A DNA stretch of 64,000 bases, from the NCBI RefSeq assembly GCF_029867415.1, contig NW_026705909.1:124001-188000 (forward strand), written 5' to 3'. The DNA is from Vicia villosa. Taxonomy: Eukaryota > Streptophyta > Magnoliopsida > Fabales > Fabaceae. Of this stretch, positions 9,144 through 21,625 are shown in pieces. The translations under genes and the position numbers were made by a program. The notes under the pieces were generated by a model. That model did not search any database. It was not told where the DNA came from and saw nothing but the letters and a program-made list of their open reading frames with translations. Position 1 is the first letter of the stretch, and each line of letters starts with the position of its first letter.

Positions 9144-11388
9144 TATTTTAACATGTATTGTATCTTAAAAAAATAGTTTTCTTCATTTAAAAGAATACAA
9201 GAACTTAATAGAATCGACTACATATTAGCCAATTGAACAAGGCATGATATATGATATATGGAAGCCTCTATCTTTTGAAGTCACACAATTGATTTTTTTT
9301 AAAGAAGTTATTTTAATTGGCAATAGAATAATATCCTATGCCACATCATTTTTTACTCATTTACTTAATAATAATTTACAAAATAAAAATAAATTTTATT
9401 TAAATTTAATAGTTTTTATTTGACAAACACAATTGTTCTTCTTCTTCATTCTCAACTTCATAATTGAAAACTTTAAATCTCTAAATTCAACCCATTTGTT
9501 CTTGGAACTCCTTCTTCCTTCTCCCAATTTCGACCTCTTCCCTAAATCTCAAATTCGTATTCGACCACTTCCCTCGCACCCAATTTCGTAAACCGTGTTC
9601 ATGTTCGATTTTTAATTTTCAGAGCAAATGTTCGTGTAATTCGTATTGGTTACAGTATTCATCAAACCATTTATAAATTTTTTTCGTGTTTGTTGGAATA
9701 TGGTTCAAAGCAATAATTTCATGTTGTCTTCTTTCATAGGTGATTGATCATATTCATCCCAATCTGTATATTTTTCTCAAAATCAATTTAATTTTAGTTA
9801 TTATACATAAATTATTGAATTGGGTATAAGGATTTGTATTTTAAGTTGAAGTTGATTGGAATTCTTTTTTAAGAAATGATTGAATTGGGGATTAGGTTTG
9901 TATTTTATAAAATGCATAATTTTTTAAATGGATTTGAATTCCTACCCTAAAATTATGTAATTGGAGATTAGGGTTTTTATTTATTAAATTAATGAATTTT
10001 GAAATTGAATTGAATTCACCAGAAACTATGTAATTGTGAATTAGTGTTTGTAGTTCATCAATTTCATCATGAATTCCAAATTTGCATTTGCATTGAATTG
10101 GAAGATAATGAAATAAGATTTGTTCAATTGTGTGCTATTGTGAATTATTTTTTATCATTTATCTTCATATTTCCTGCAGTTAAGTAATGGATGCAATATC
10201 TTCACTCTATCCCGTGTAAGGAAGATTGTTGTATGAAGTTCTTATGAGAGAAAGAAAACAAATGGGCTAATAGTTGACGCCTATTTGAATTTGAAAACAC
10301 ACACTAAAGAAGGGGTTGAATGGGTAAATAAATAAGAGTTAATGGATGGTATTGACAAGCCCAAGTGCTTTCTCTACGTGGAATGCAAGGACCCGGCATA
10401 AGATATATCTGCCTGTAAATTTCAAATAAGCTCTAGTACATTAACGCCTATAGAACGATATAGTAGATAATCCTCTGTATTTGAATTCAATAATATAAAC
10501 TCTATAGTTACAAGTGAATGTTATTTAATGTACCTTAAGTCCAAAAGTTTGATAAAATATAATTTATCCAATGTAATGATAAATGTGTAATTTGTATAGA
10601 ACGATATTTTAGATATTGTTCTATTTTTAGTTCAAATTTACAACCATGTTGTTACATGAAAACTCTCGTTCATTTCCAATGTCAAATTTTGATTTGACCA
10701 TATCAAATTGTTAAAGAGCTTTGATTAATACATGAAAAGTATTATTGATTTCCAATATCAAATTTTGTCAAAATGATCAATTTTCACTTTATTGCCTAAG
10801 GTAAACTTCTGGTGTTAGACATTAACATAAGTTGTATTTCAATTTGAAACATCTTGGATGAATAGGCAGCAAGGTGAATAGAGATGAAGTCAACATGTGA
10901 AGGAGGAATATTTGTAATGAGCTAAATTCAGATATACTTGGCTAGATCAAAAAGAGGTATGTTAAATCCAGACGTCAAAAATGTTAAATGTATTTGGTGT
11001 GTATGTGAAACTAGACTTCAAATTAGTAATGTACTAGAAACCATAATATGTCATTTTGCTATGTACTAGTAACCATAACATCATAGAGTGAAATATCACA
11101 TCATCCAAAATACAAACAAATTATCCACCAAACATGAAATAACAACCAAATTATCCTTAACTTTAAAAGAAGGCCAAGTTAATGCCAAAATATCAAAACT
11201 CAAGCAGCTTAACACAAACAGATTATACAAAACACGATCAAATTATCCAAAATATAAGAACAAAACAAACATGATGCAATATTTTCCCAAATACTTCATA
11301 AAGTGAAATCCTTATACGAGTCACAAACTGCATGAATAAATCTATAGAAAAAGAAAAAGTCGTGTTAAATTGTTTGAGACTTTAAGGT
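9144..11388. other. A+T-rich intergenic region without a recognised gene
   Basis: Between about 9815 and 10065 there are three or four degenerate copies of a GAATTGGAGATTAGGGTTTGTATTTATTAAA-like phrase, spaced about 85-95 bp. The segment 10180-10405 reads like broken coding DNA (listed separately). The remainder shows no gene, RNA or element that can be named. The Sirevirus inserted at its right edge, with GTGAC at 11389-11393 as target duplication. Confidence 0.5.
10180..10405 (+). pseudogene. Unidentified coding-like fragment with stops
   Basis: One plus-strand frame reads as a biased, protein-like sequence across about 75 codons (segments such as TNGLIVDAYLNLKTHTKEGV and DGIDKPKCFLYVECKDP) with only three in-frame stops. 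The composition contrasts with flanking A+T-rich DNA. The family is not recognised. It could be a captured exon or an old transposon scrap. Confidence 0.3.
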
Positions 11389-11393
11389 GTGAC

Positions 11394-12267
11394 TGTTAGA
11401 ACAAGAATTGTTCTAATCAATATTTTTAGTTTTGATGATAACAATGTATATGAATTTTGTATAAGACAATGTGGTACTCTAATCCTATGCATTTTCCATT
11501 TTAGGAAATATATAAAGAGTATGCACAATTCAGCGCAAGAAGCATTGACTCAGAAGGTTCAAGTATGCCACATCAGAACATGCTCTTGCAAGACATCAGA
11601 AGATGGTCAAGCAGAATCAGAACATGGTTTATTGAAGCATCAGAAGAACTTGAGTTCAGAAGCAGAAGCACTGAAGTTCTTATGGTATCACGCTATAAGC
11701 ACTTCAAGGCTACGCTGATATTCCAACGTTGTATCTACAAAGATCAGATCAGAAGCAAGTACAAGATGGCAGGCTACGCTGACTGACAAAATGAACGTTA
11801 TAAGCTATTAAAGGAAAAGTCAGTTAAAGCAGGAAAAGCAAGGCTCGAGGTAGTTGACAAAAGAGTGAAACATTAAATGCAATGCTGTACGGATCACGCA
11901 ACGCATTAAATGCTCCCAACGGTCATCTTCTCAAAACGCTTATAAATAGAAGTTCTGATGAGAAGCTGAATACACAACTCTTGTAAGAATTTGTTTACAT
12001 TAATTTGTAAAAGGTTCCTAGAGTGATCAAGGTGTGATCAGAATACTCTAGAAGACTTAGAAGGTATCTAAGTGGAAAACCATTGTAATCAAGGTTGATT
12101 AGTGGATAAAATCCTCAGGTGAGGTAAATCACTCCAAGGGGTGGACTGGAGTAGTTTCGTTAACAACGAACCAGGATAAAAATCATTGTGCAATTGTTTT
12201 TATCTTAAGAGTTTTTAAAGTTACACTTATTCAAACCCCCCCTTTTTAAGTGTTTTTCTATCCTTCA
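11394..12267 (+). mobile_element. 5' LTR of the Sirevirus (874 bp)
   Basis: Bounded by TG...CA and by GTGAC on the left. A TATAAATA box lies at 11941-11948. Relative to the 3' LTR (1066 bp) it lacks two blocks: one near the sequence matching 48730-48775 and one of about 150 bp after CAACTCTTGT, equivalent to about 49046-49200. Several point differences show the insertion is not recent. Confidence 0.92.
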
Positions 12268-12269
12268 AT

Positions 12270-12281
12270 TGGTATCAGAGC
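12270..12281 (+). other. Primer-binding site, initiator Met tRNA
   Basis: TGGTATCAGAGC lies two bases after the LTR end. It is the standard copia primer site complementary to the 3' end of tRNA-iMet. Confidence 0.93.
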
Positions 12282-12351
12282 ACCGGTTCTAAGGTGCAAG
12301 CACTTAACCGTGTTTAGAAAAGATTCAGGAAGAGAAAAACACTAAGTCAAG

Positions 12352-14294
12352 ATGGTTGATACTCCAACACCTACATCTACATCTGGCTCTGCTGAGCAAA
12401 ACAATGGAAATGGAAACAATGGCTACACTAGACCACCAGTATTCGATGGTGAAAATTTTGAATATTGGAAAGATAGACTCGAAAGTTACTTTCTTGGTTT
12501 AGATGGTGACTTATGGGATCTTCTGGTGGATGGTTAAAAACATCCTGTGAAAGCTAGTGGAGTAAAGCTGACAAGACAAGAAATGAGTGATGATCAAAAG
12601 AAGCAATTCAAAAATCATCACAAGTCAAAGACTGTTTTGCTTAATGTTATCTCTCATGCTGAATATGAGAAGATATCTAACAGGGAAACTGCCCATGATA
12701 TATATGAATCATTGAAAATGACTCATGAAGGAAATGCCCAAGTCAAAGAGACCAAAGCTCTTGCTTTAATCCATAAATATGAAGCCTTCAAGATGGAGGA
12801 TGATGAAAACATTGAAACAATGTTCTCAAGATTTCAAACTCTAACTGCTGGATTAAGAGTTCTTGACAAGGGATACACAAAGGCTGATCACGTCAAGAAG
12901 ATCATCAGAAGCTTACCAAGGAGATGAGGTCCTATGGTGACTGCATTCAAAATTGCCAAGAACCTGAATGAAGTCTCTCTTGAAGAGTTGATCAGTGCTC
13001 TAAGGAGTCATGAAATTGAGCTAGATGCTAATGAACCTCAGAAGAAAGGTAAGTCTATTGCGTTAAAATCTAATTATAAAAAATGTACTAACGCATTTCA
13101 GGCAGAAGAAGAAGATTCTGAAGAATCAGAATCAGAAGAAGAAGAAAAAGAAGAAGATGAACTGTCCATGATCTCCAGAAGAGTAAACCAACTCTGGAAA
13201 AGTAAGCAAAGGAAGTTCAAGAACTTCAGGAGTTCTAAAAAGCCTGAAAGAGGAGAATCTTCTGGAAGCAGAAGAAATGACAAGAAGAAGGTCACGTGCT
13301 TTGAATGCAATGAGCCAGGTCACTACAAGAGTGAGTGTCCAAAGCTTCAGAAAGAGAAGCCCAAGAAGAAGTTTCATAAGAAGAAAGGTCTTATGGCAAC
13401 TTGGGATGATCCAGATTCATCAGAATCAGAATCAGACTCTGAAGGCGAGCAGGCTAACATTACGTTGATGGCTACTGTGGATGATGAAGCAGAATCTACA
13501 TCAGAATCAGACTCTGACTCTGAAGAGGTATTTTCTGATCTATCTAGAGATGAGCTAGCTCTAGTTTAGCTAAAATTCTTGAAATCAAGGCTAAGCTTAG
13601 TATCAAGTACAAAAAGCTGAGAAAGCTCTTTGTATCTGAAACTAAGAAGCTTGAATTAGAAAATTCTGAACTTAAAGAAAAAGTTTTAAAACTATCCAAA
13701 GATGCTGAGTCATCTTCTGGTTCAGAAAAATCTATTCCAAGCTTGAACAATATTCTTAAAAAATATGACTTGAGTTTCAGGAAATTCTTATCTAGAAGTA
13801 TTGGTAGAAGTCATCTTGCTTCTATGATATATGCTGTTTCTGGAAACAAGAGAGTTGGCATATGTTATGAGGGTGATACCCCATACAAACTTGAACCAGT
13901 AGATGATATGAAAATCACATACAAGCCATTGTATGATCAGTTCAAGTATGGCCACTCCCATGATATTAGGCTCACCTCACATGCTAAAAGCTTTCACGTT
14001 ACACACACTAAGAAGCATGTGACACAAAATAGAAAATATCATGTTACTCAACCTAAGGAATATCATGCTGTACCTCTTGTAAATTATCATGCTAAACCCA
14101 AGTTCAATCAGAACTTGAGGAAAACTAACAAGAAAGGACCCAAGAAAATGTGGGTGCCTAAGGAGAAGATAATTTCTGTTGCAGATATCCTTGGCAGCAA
14201 AGAAGAAAAAGCAAAGCATGTCATGGTACCTGGACTCTGGGTGCTCGCAACACATGACGGGAAGAAGGTCTATGTTCCAAGACCTGGTGCTTAA
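12352..14294 (+). pseudogene. Sirevirus gag, inactivated by stops and a frameshift
   Basis: The frame opens with ATG at 12352 (MVDTPTPTSTSG). It contains the copia Gag core: FEYWKDRLESYF near codons 36-47, then an ETMFSRFQTL block. A CCHC zinc knuckle (CFECNEPGHYKSEC) lies at 13301-13342, after a long Glu/Ser-rich acidic stretch. A TAA at 12535-12537 and a TGA at 12925-12927 interrupt the same frame. Near 13566 the sequence moves to another frame, which continues with Lys/Leu-rich coiled-coil-like residues to 14294. Gag would form the particle and bind element RNA; this copy cannot make the full protein. Confidence 0.9.
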
Positions 14295-14379
14295 GTCCGC
14301 TGGAGAAGTAAATTTTGGAGGAGATCAAAAGGGCAAGCTTATTGGCTCTGGAACCATAAGTACTGCCAAAGCAGTTTGA
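14179..14379 (+). pseudogene. Sirevirus aspartic protease, partial and out of frame with gag
   Basis: The frame contains SMSWYLDSGCSQHMTGRR, in which DSG is the retroviral-type aspartic protease active site and WYLDSGCSRHMTG is the copia signature. It overlaps the end of the gag frame in a different frame, implying a small indel near 14190. A few codons later it should run into integrase, but the sequence jumps to the spacer before reverse transcriptase at about 14380-14390. Confidence 0.88.
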
Positions 14380-15282
14380 GAATTTTGCAGATATTGAAGT
14401 TTGTGACTCAGAAGCTAAAGAACCTAGAAGCAAAGGATCAGAAGATCAAGTTGCTGCTTCTTTAGAGAATCTCAGAATTTCTGAAGAACCAACTATCAGA
14501 AGATTTTCCAGACTCACCTCTGCTCACTCAGAAGATGTCATTCTTGGAAAGAAAGAAGATCCTATCAGAACCAGATTATTCCTTAAGAACAATGCAGAAG
14601 ATCAATTAGGTCTTGTTTCTCTGATCGAGCCAACTTCTGTTGATCAAGCTCTAGAAGATGCAGACTGGATAATTGCCATGCAAGAAGAACTTAATCAGTT
14701 TACAAGGAATGATGTATGGGATCTTGTTCCCAGACCAAAAGGATTCAACATCATTGGAACCAAGTGGGTCTTCTGAAACAAGCTAAGCGAAAAAGGAGAA
14801 GTTGTAAGAAACAAAGCCAGACTGGTTGCTCAAGGCTATAGTCAGCAAGAAGGGATTGACTATACAAAAACCTTTGCACCAGTGGCCAGGTTAGAATCTA
14901 TTCGCTTATTGATTTCTTTTGCCACTCAACATAACATCACTCTATATCAGATGAATGTTAAGAGTGCTTTCTTAAATGGTTATATAGAAGAGGAAGTGTA
15001 TGTCCACCAACCTCCTGGTTTTGAAGACTCAAAGTCTCCAGAACATGTTTTCAAATTATAGAAATCATTATATGGATTGAAGCAAGCTCCTAGAGCTTGG
15101 TATGAAAGATTGAGTTCTTTCCTTCTGAATAATGGTTTCACTAGAGGACAAATGGATACTACTCTCTTTTGTAAAACCTTTAAGAAAGATATTTTAAAAT
15201 TTGTCAAATTTATGTTGATGATATTATCTTTGGAACCTCTAATGCTACACTTGGAAAGGAGTTTGCTAAGTCTATGCAGGCT
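14380..15282 (+). pseudogene. Sirevirus reverse transcriptase, N-terminal part
   Basis: After a spacer rich in SED/EEP residues, the copia reverse transcriptase can be followed: the MQEELNQF block near 14680, WDLVPRP near 14717, KARLVAQGYSQQ near 14815, TFAPVARLESIR near 14870, SAFLNGYIEEEVYV near 14962 and [14 protein letters not shown] near 15070. Stops occur at 14774-14776 (in the KWVF block) and 15058-15060. A frameshift lies just before the YVDD active-site codons near 15210. The frame is cut at 15282 by the gag-only element and resumes at 28664. No integrase lies before it. Confidence 0.88.
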
Positions 15283-18200
15283 TGTTGCACCCAAAAATTT
15301 GCCCATCTAAATTCCATTTCTAATTGGTTTATGTTTTTCCATTTCATCTGCATTATCGCCCCATCATTTGCATTTTAGGTCATCTAATACAACTCATGCA
15401 TCCATTAATCAATAATGCGGCACGGGGATCAAGGTTTCTTCAAGATACAAATATAGTTTATTCATTGGTTTGGAAATCTCCTCTTACAAAAGTCAAGAAA
15501 CGGCCAAATTATATTTCAAAAGAATATGGATCAAGATTTTGGTAACTTCATTCAAGTGTTATTCTTGTTTCACCTATGAGAAAGATGTCACCCGTTTAAG
15601 TTCCGTTCAAAATCCATCACAAAAAATCCATATTATTTCCATTTCATCTACAAAGGCCTACCCCATTATTCATCTATGTCAAGTGCAAGTTTCAAGTTCA
15701 AAATCATACACCATTTAACTTGATCTTAATATGATGATTATCATTCAAGATTCTTTATAATTTACAAGGGAGAAAACCATGTTTATTACAGAATCCAATC
15801 CCATCATTATATATTTCAAACCTCTCTCCAAAATTACATCTTTGTCACACTATTTACAAAGAATTACACATAAATTCTAAGCCTAATCATCCATCTCTAA
15901 GTATTAAACTTTCCAAGCTTATTGTTCTGCCATGATCTCTATCGCGCCATCTCCCAATGCCAATACCCTGTATAATACATAAAACCGATTCGGTTAACAT
16001 CCAACAAAACCTAACATAAACCAAAACAATTTCATACATATTCTCACCATTATCTATCCTTTCAATAACCATTTAATTGCATCTCCAAACCAGCTAGTCC
16101 TGTGCAAACAAAACAGAAAATTAACCAAGCCAAAACCTGCAACATTTATCAACATCATCATTATGCAAGTTCAGTTTAAGCCACAGCCTTGCATCTGTTC
16201 AGCATCACAAGAAAAAGAGAAAAAAAGAGTTAACCAAGGCAGCCCTGTCAAAAAATCATAACCATACTATTGAGTTACTAAACTTACAGAGAAAAAGAAT
16301 CCAACAAGTCCCTTAACTATTTCCCCAACTGTCACTAACCTTCCTAACTGTTATAACAAACCTTTAACTTACAACAGAATTCAGTTATTAGTCCCTAACA
16401 GAATTTTCTTTTAACCGCATAACCGAATTCAAACCACCAACTAACATTCTAACAGAATTACCAGACAATGCCAGCTCACATAACAGAATCATAACTAACT
16501 TCTAACCTCTAGCCAATTGAAAGAGATTCACTAACAGAAAATCAGAAAATAACAGAAGGAAAATCAGAAGAATAACTAACCTCTTCAGACTCAATCTCCA
16601 CCTTCAGTTCCATAACAGATTCTTCAATCTAAGGGCTCAAAATCCTTCTGCCCTAACTGATTCTCTTCCCCCAACCAACCTCTATATAACAGAACCTTCC
16701 ACCTTCATTCAAGCGGCTCCACCATTTTTCACACCATCTTCATCTTCATCTCTTCACACTCTTCAACCACCATTCTTCACTTTCTTCATCACTTCTCATT
16801 CCTCATCTCTCTTCTCCATTCATTCTCCATAATTCACTCCTCCATTGGCATAACCTTCACTCTCCACAAATCCACACTTCTTCACCTCTGCAACTTCAAG
16901 CTCTCGATTCATTCTCATCATCTTCTTCATTCACCAATCAGCAATTTCAAGATTCTGCAAGCTACATCATCTTCATCTTCATCGATTGCTTCGACGCCAT
17001 CACTGCGTTAATCCCACCAACAACCTCACTCTCACGTCAACAACAACCATGGCTCGCACATAGTAAACAGAAGAAGAAGAAAAAACGTAAACAGAAGAAG
17101 AAAGAGCAGATACAGAAGAAGCTAGAGAATTCGAGAACGATAACAATACCTGAGCCGAAGACCATTCCCGCGTTTATTCCGCGATCTCAGGTACGCTCGC
17201 TGATTCGGAACTCTTCATCTTCTTCGCTTGTTCTTGATGCTGTTGTAAAGAGTAACGATCCGTGAACATTTCCCCCATGGCTTCAGCTTGAATATATCCC
17301 TCGCCTCTATGCAATTTCATTTCTTAGTCTTCTAGGGTTTTCGTTTGAGCATTAGGTCTAAGGAATTCGAGCCGGAATCGGTCAGAAAAGGTTAGAGATT
17401 TGAAAAGAGGGCGTGATTGGAGTGAGGATAAGTGTTTGGTTATCGGTTTTGTTCGGGCTCCGCCGCCTCCGGCACGGCGGAGCGATTTCCGGCGAGAACG
17501 GTTTATTCGTGAGATGAGATGAGAGAAAGAGAGTTAGTCTGAGAACGTGGAGAGTCACAATACAGACATAACCCTAAGTTTTAATCATTCATTAATTAGT
17601 CCTAATTTTTAATTGTTGCTAATCTATTTGTTTTAGACTTGATTAATTAATTGTAGATAAATGTGTTTAAACTGAATTTTGATTAAGATAAAAACTGTTA
17701 ATTAGGCCATTGATTTAGAAGTTGACATTAATTAAAATCTCAAATCAAAATCTGAAAACATAATGACAATTGGATCAAACTTCTGAAAATAAATCTGTGA
17801 ACAAAAAAACATCCTTTGGGCTGGGCCCTGCGCCCTGCTGCTAATCACACCAAGTAATTCAGATTACACCCCCCTGACTCTATTTAAAATTGCTAGAATT
17901 TTAGGCCTTTTACTTAGTTTTCTCCCACTTCCTTTTAGGCAATAAAATGACTATTTTTCCTTTGTTTTTTTAGACCTTAATACAATTTTTGTCATAAAAA
18001 TAATCACTAAAAAATAGTAGTTTTAGGCTATTTTGTTTTAGTCTTTTACTTGACTTGTAACTCAATTTCTCTCATAAAATTCAATATAAAAATAGTAGTA
18101 TTTTTTATTCACTTTTGTGCTATATTTTGACTTGTTCTATTTCATGCTCTTGTACTATTTTCATGTATCCTACTTGTTGACTTCTAATTGTAATCTTTAT

Positions 18201-19069
18201 GTTCATATTCTTTTATTCCTAACCTTAGGTAGAAACCATGATAACATTAGGTAGAAATTCCCTTCATGCTTAGGCTAGTTTCTTTTCCTTTTCAACCTTA
18301 AAACATCTAACAAATACTTGATTTTAATTCCCTTGAAAAATACAAAGAAAACACTTAAAAAACACTAATAAAAAAGTGAAAATCATTAAAAAGGGAATGG
18401 AAGCTTGAATCTCCCTTGCTTTAGGGAATCATTCGAGTGCTTGGATCTCCCTTGCTTTAGGGAACCATTCGAGCGTAAGTTCCCCAATTCTTAAAAAACA
18501 CAAACCAAAGAGCAACTCGAGTCTCCCTTGCTTTAGGGTTCCACTCGAAACGTTCAAAATCTCTTCTTCATCTCGCCTCCGAGGCATTCTTTAATCGGAC
18601 ACGTTATTTCCGCTCCATTCCCAGCTTAAGACTCCAGAGGTCGAGCAGCGGAGTGCGAATGTAACTGTTCAACTAAAAAACACAAAAACAAACAAAAAGT
18701 AAAGAGCCGAACTACGGCGCTCTGATTCCTTAAAAGGATACGTAGGCATTAGGTCGCGGGGCCTAAGCGAGCACAATTATTTATACACCTTATTTTCCCC
18801 GTGTTTCATTTTCTTTCATTTGCATGCATTCCCTTAGTAATTAAGCTATAGATTTATACACCCTTAGAATAGAACAAACATAGGTGGATACCATCAAGTA
18901 CGATGGGCGTGAGGGGTGCTAGCACCTTCCCCTTGCGTAACCGACTCCCGTACCCTCTCTCTGGTCGAAAGACCTCGTTCTTATTCATCTTAGGTTTGCT
19001 GACGTTCCTTTCCTTTTAGGATAGATATGTTAGTGGCGACTCTGTTCATATTTTCGCGAGCGTGCGACA
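15283..19069 (+). mobile_element. 5' LTR of the gag-only element (3787 bp)
   Basis: It is nearly identical to 24871-28658 and bounded by TG...CA. A TATATAA box at 16683-16689 suggests transcription starts near 16715, leaving a very long R-U5 of more than 2.3 kb. The start and long pyrimidine-rich leader (16720-17000) look like a plant 5' UTR. The terminal 40 bases carry TGGCGACTCTG (19034-19044), identical to the first 11 bases of the primer site. Open frames inside it are not coding. Confidence 0.93.
16683..16689 (+). promoter_or_regulatory. LTR TATA box
   Basis: TATATAA is followed about 30 bases later by a pyrimidine-rich stretch typical of a transcription start. The same box is at the equivalent place in the 3' LTR (near 26271). 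Confidence 0.55.
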
Positions 19070-19071
19070 GC

Positions 19072-19089
19072 TGGCGACTCTGCTGGGGA
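19072..19089 (+). other. Primer-binding site, tRNA-Arg type
   Basis: TGGCGACTCTGCTGGGGA begins two bases after the LTR end. It is complementary to the 3' end of a plant tRNA-Arg with CCA, as in Ogre elements, and identical to the minus-strand site at 1916-1933. Confidence 0.9.
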
Positions 19090-19990
19090 TGTGATAGACC
19101 TGTGCTGGTCCATTCTTAGCGAGTCGATCCTAGCCTTTGTTTGTTTCTTTTCTTTGGGTGTTTTTCTTTGTTTGTTTATATGCTTACATCCTGTGTATAT
19201 ATGTTTGTATATCATGTTTATTCCTGTTTGCATATCATATTTACTTTCCGCATGCATCTGGACTATATTATGGGTCCCCGTGGGGACCACATATTTTCTC
19301 TGTTTGCAGGTTGGGTGGGATGTTCTATGAGGTAAAAGGCCCAATACCCAGGCCATGAGTGATACCTTAGGAACTAGGAATAGAGTGGCCATGACGGACA
19401 GAAGACGTATGTCTGATTGATCCGATCATGTATCCACGGGCAGAGCTTGGTTGAACGAGGCAATATCGTATGATTGCGCCTACTTTCAATCCTCTGTTGG
19501 CTTTTTGACCTACCATATACTAGATCCTACCTGTGAGAGGGGTTGGGAATTTTGTTTTGCAGGAAAACATGCCTCCATCCTACCTTAAACCATTCAGACT
19601 ATCTATCATAATCAACGTCGAACCTCTGAATCTGGAGGTTTGACCTTATGTGACTTTTGCAAAGGTTATCTATCAGAATCAACGTCGAACCTCTGAATCT
19701 AGAGGGTTTGACCATCTTTGACTTATGCACAAGCTATTTATTCAGAAAGCAACGTCGAACTTCTGAATCAAGAGGATTCGACCATATCTTATTGACCATG
19801 AGAAGCTGTTATCCAAGAGGCCTTGATCCTTGATCCTGATTTATGATACACTTGCATCTTCATTAACATTTTTGCATTCATGCATGTGCATCCATGGTTA
19901 CCAAGACTCTTACCACTCTTCCTCTCCATCAGATCAGTCAAGACGATTCCTCCACACCGATATCTGACAAGAGCTCACAGAAGAAGAATC
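19090..19990 (+). other. Untranslated leader of the gag-only element with a three-copy repeat
   Basis: There is no gene between the primer site and gag. A repeat of 67-70 bp containing AACGTCGAACCTCTGAATC occurs at about 19614, 19681 and 19751. The rest is leader-like DNA. Confidence 0.7.
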
Positions 19991-21625
19991 ATGGAGAACT
20001 ATGAACAAGATCAAGCTTCCATTAGAGAAGAGATGGATCAAATGAAGGGCAAGGTTGATGCTATTTTGGAAGCTATCCAAGCCTTAAGAGCTGAAAGGGT
20101 TCCCGTTGCACAAGAGATCCCTGTTCCTGCTAATCAACCTGATGTTAGCCAAGATGTTGTCATTGAGCATGTCGAGATACCTTATGCTAATCCTGAGTAT
20201 CGACGAAGGCCTGCTAATGCTGTTTTTGGGATGCCATTTAGCTTCACACCTGCTAATACTGTTGGAGCTCTTCACCAAGGAGAACCTACGCCCGCAACTT
20301 CTGGAGGGCCAACTATGACTGGGCCTCCTTGCTCATTTCCTATTCCACCTCCTCATACAGAGATTCCTTATCCTGCTTTCTGTGGTCCTCAGTTTGCTAA
20401 TCCAGAAATGCATCCAATACCGACTGTTGAAAGAGCTCAACCTGTTGAGAGATCTGCTGAGAGGTACCAAATTCTTGAGGAGAGGATTCGAGCTATTGAA
20501 GGTTTTAGTGCTTATGGAATGGAAGCCGAAGAGATGTGCCTAGTTCCTAATCTGGTTATTCCACCCAAGTTCAAGACTCCCGACTTTCAGAAGTACAAGG
20601 GTTTGAGTTGTCCAAAGAGCCATATCATCATGTACTGTCGTAAGATGGCTTCTCACATTCACAATGACTCATTGCTCATCCATTGCTTTCAAGATAGCTT
20701 GTCTGGGGCATCTTTGAACTGGTATATGAATCTGGAGCGTAATAGAATCCGATCTTGGAAGGATTTGTCTGATGCCTTTCTCAAGCAATACCAATACAAC
20801 ATTGACATGGCACCAACTAGGTTGCAACTACAGAATCAAATACAAAGGACTAATGAGACATTCAAAGAATATGCCCAAAGGTGGAGAGAAATGGCTGCTC
20901 AGGTTAATCCACCACTTTCTGAATCTGAACTGGTTGATATGTTCATGAACACTCTTCAGGGGCACTACTATGAAAGGATGGTGGGTAGTGTTTCTTCTGG
21001 TTTCTCCGACCTAGTCAGGATTGGCGAAAGAATTGAGAATGGCTTGAAAATTGGTAAGATCCAGAATCCTTCTACTGCTGCTGCTACTAATCAATATGGG
21101 TACAAGAAGCCTCAGGGTAATTTCATCAAGAAGAAAGAAGGAGAAACTAGTGTTGTTTCTGCTCAAGACCAAACTCCTTATTACCAAGTGACCGCTACCG
21201 CTCCTCAAGCTTATGTGGCACCTGTTGGTCAACAACCTTGGGTACCTTATCAACAATATGTTCAACAACAACAACAAGGTTTCCAACAACAAGGTTATCA
21301 ACAGAGACAGAATAAGCCAAAAAGGGTGTATGATCGTATACCAATGTCTTATAGCCAACTTCTCGCCCACTTGCTCAACCTCAAACTGGTTCAATTAGGG
21401 GAAGCTAGGCCTCCTCCTGATCCTCTCCCTCCAAATTACAAGATTAATGCTAAGTGTGAATTCCACTCTGGAGGATCTGGTCACACTACTGAAGAGTGCA
21501 GAGTTCTAAAAGACAAAGTTCAGGATCTGCTTGACGCAAAAGAGATTGCGTTTGCACCTGTGGCACCTAATGTGGTCAACAATCCCATGCCACCTCACAA
21601 TGGAGCTTCCACCAGTGGAACATGA
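19991..21625 (+). CDS. Gag of the Ogre/Tat-type gag-only element, intact
   Basis: Intact frame of 544 codons from ATG 19991 (MENYEQDQAS). The frame is open upstream to 19880, but the MENYEQ start begins the acidic coiled-coil typical of this family. Order: coiled-coil N-terminus; Pro-rich region; a YQILEERIRAIEGF helix; the retrotransposon gag core with MYCRKMASHIHN, LSGASLNWY and FKEYAQRWREMAAQV; a Gln-rich linker (QQYVQQQQQGFQQQGYQQ); then a C-terminal zinc-knuckle-like CEFHSGGSGHTTEEC, spaced C-x2-H-x5-H-x4-C. It should assemble particles around element RNA. No stop or frameshift is present, although the element encodes nothing else. That agrees with the near-identical LTRs and suggests recent selection or recent birth. 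Confidence 0.92.
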   Translation: MENYEQDQASIREEMDQMKGKVDAILEAIQALRAERVPVAQEIPVPANQPDVSQDVVIEHVEIPYANPEYRRRPANAVFGMPFSFTPANTVGALHQGEPTPATSGGPTMTGPPCSFPIPPPHTEIPYPAFCGPQFANPEMHPIPTVERAQPVERSAERYQILEERIRAIEGFSAYGMEAEEMCLVPNLVIPPKFKTPDFQKYKGLSCPKSHIIMYCRKMASHIHNDSLLIHCFQDSLSGASLNWYMNLERNRIRSWKDLSDAFLKQYQYNIDMAPTRLQLQNQIQRTNETFKEYAQRWREMAAQVNPPLSESELVDMFMNTLQGHYYERMVGSVSSGFSDLVRIGERIENGLKIGKIQNPSTAAATNQYGYKKPQGNFIKKKEGETSVVSAQDQTPYYQVTATAPQAYVAPVGQQPWVPYQQYVQQQQQGFQQQGYQQRQNKPKRVYDRIPMSYSQLLAHLLNLKLVQLGEARPPPDPLPPNYKINAKCEFHSGGSGHTTEECRVLKDKVQDLLDAKEIAFAPVAPNVVNNPMPPHNGASTSGT

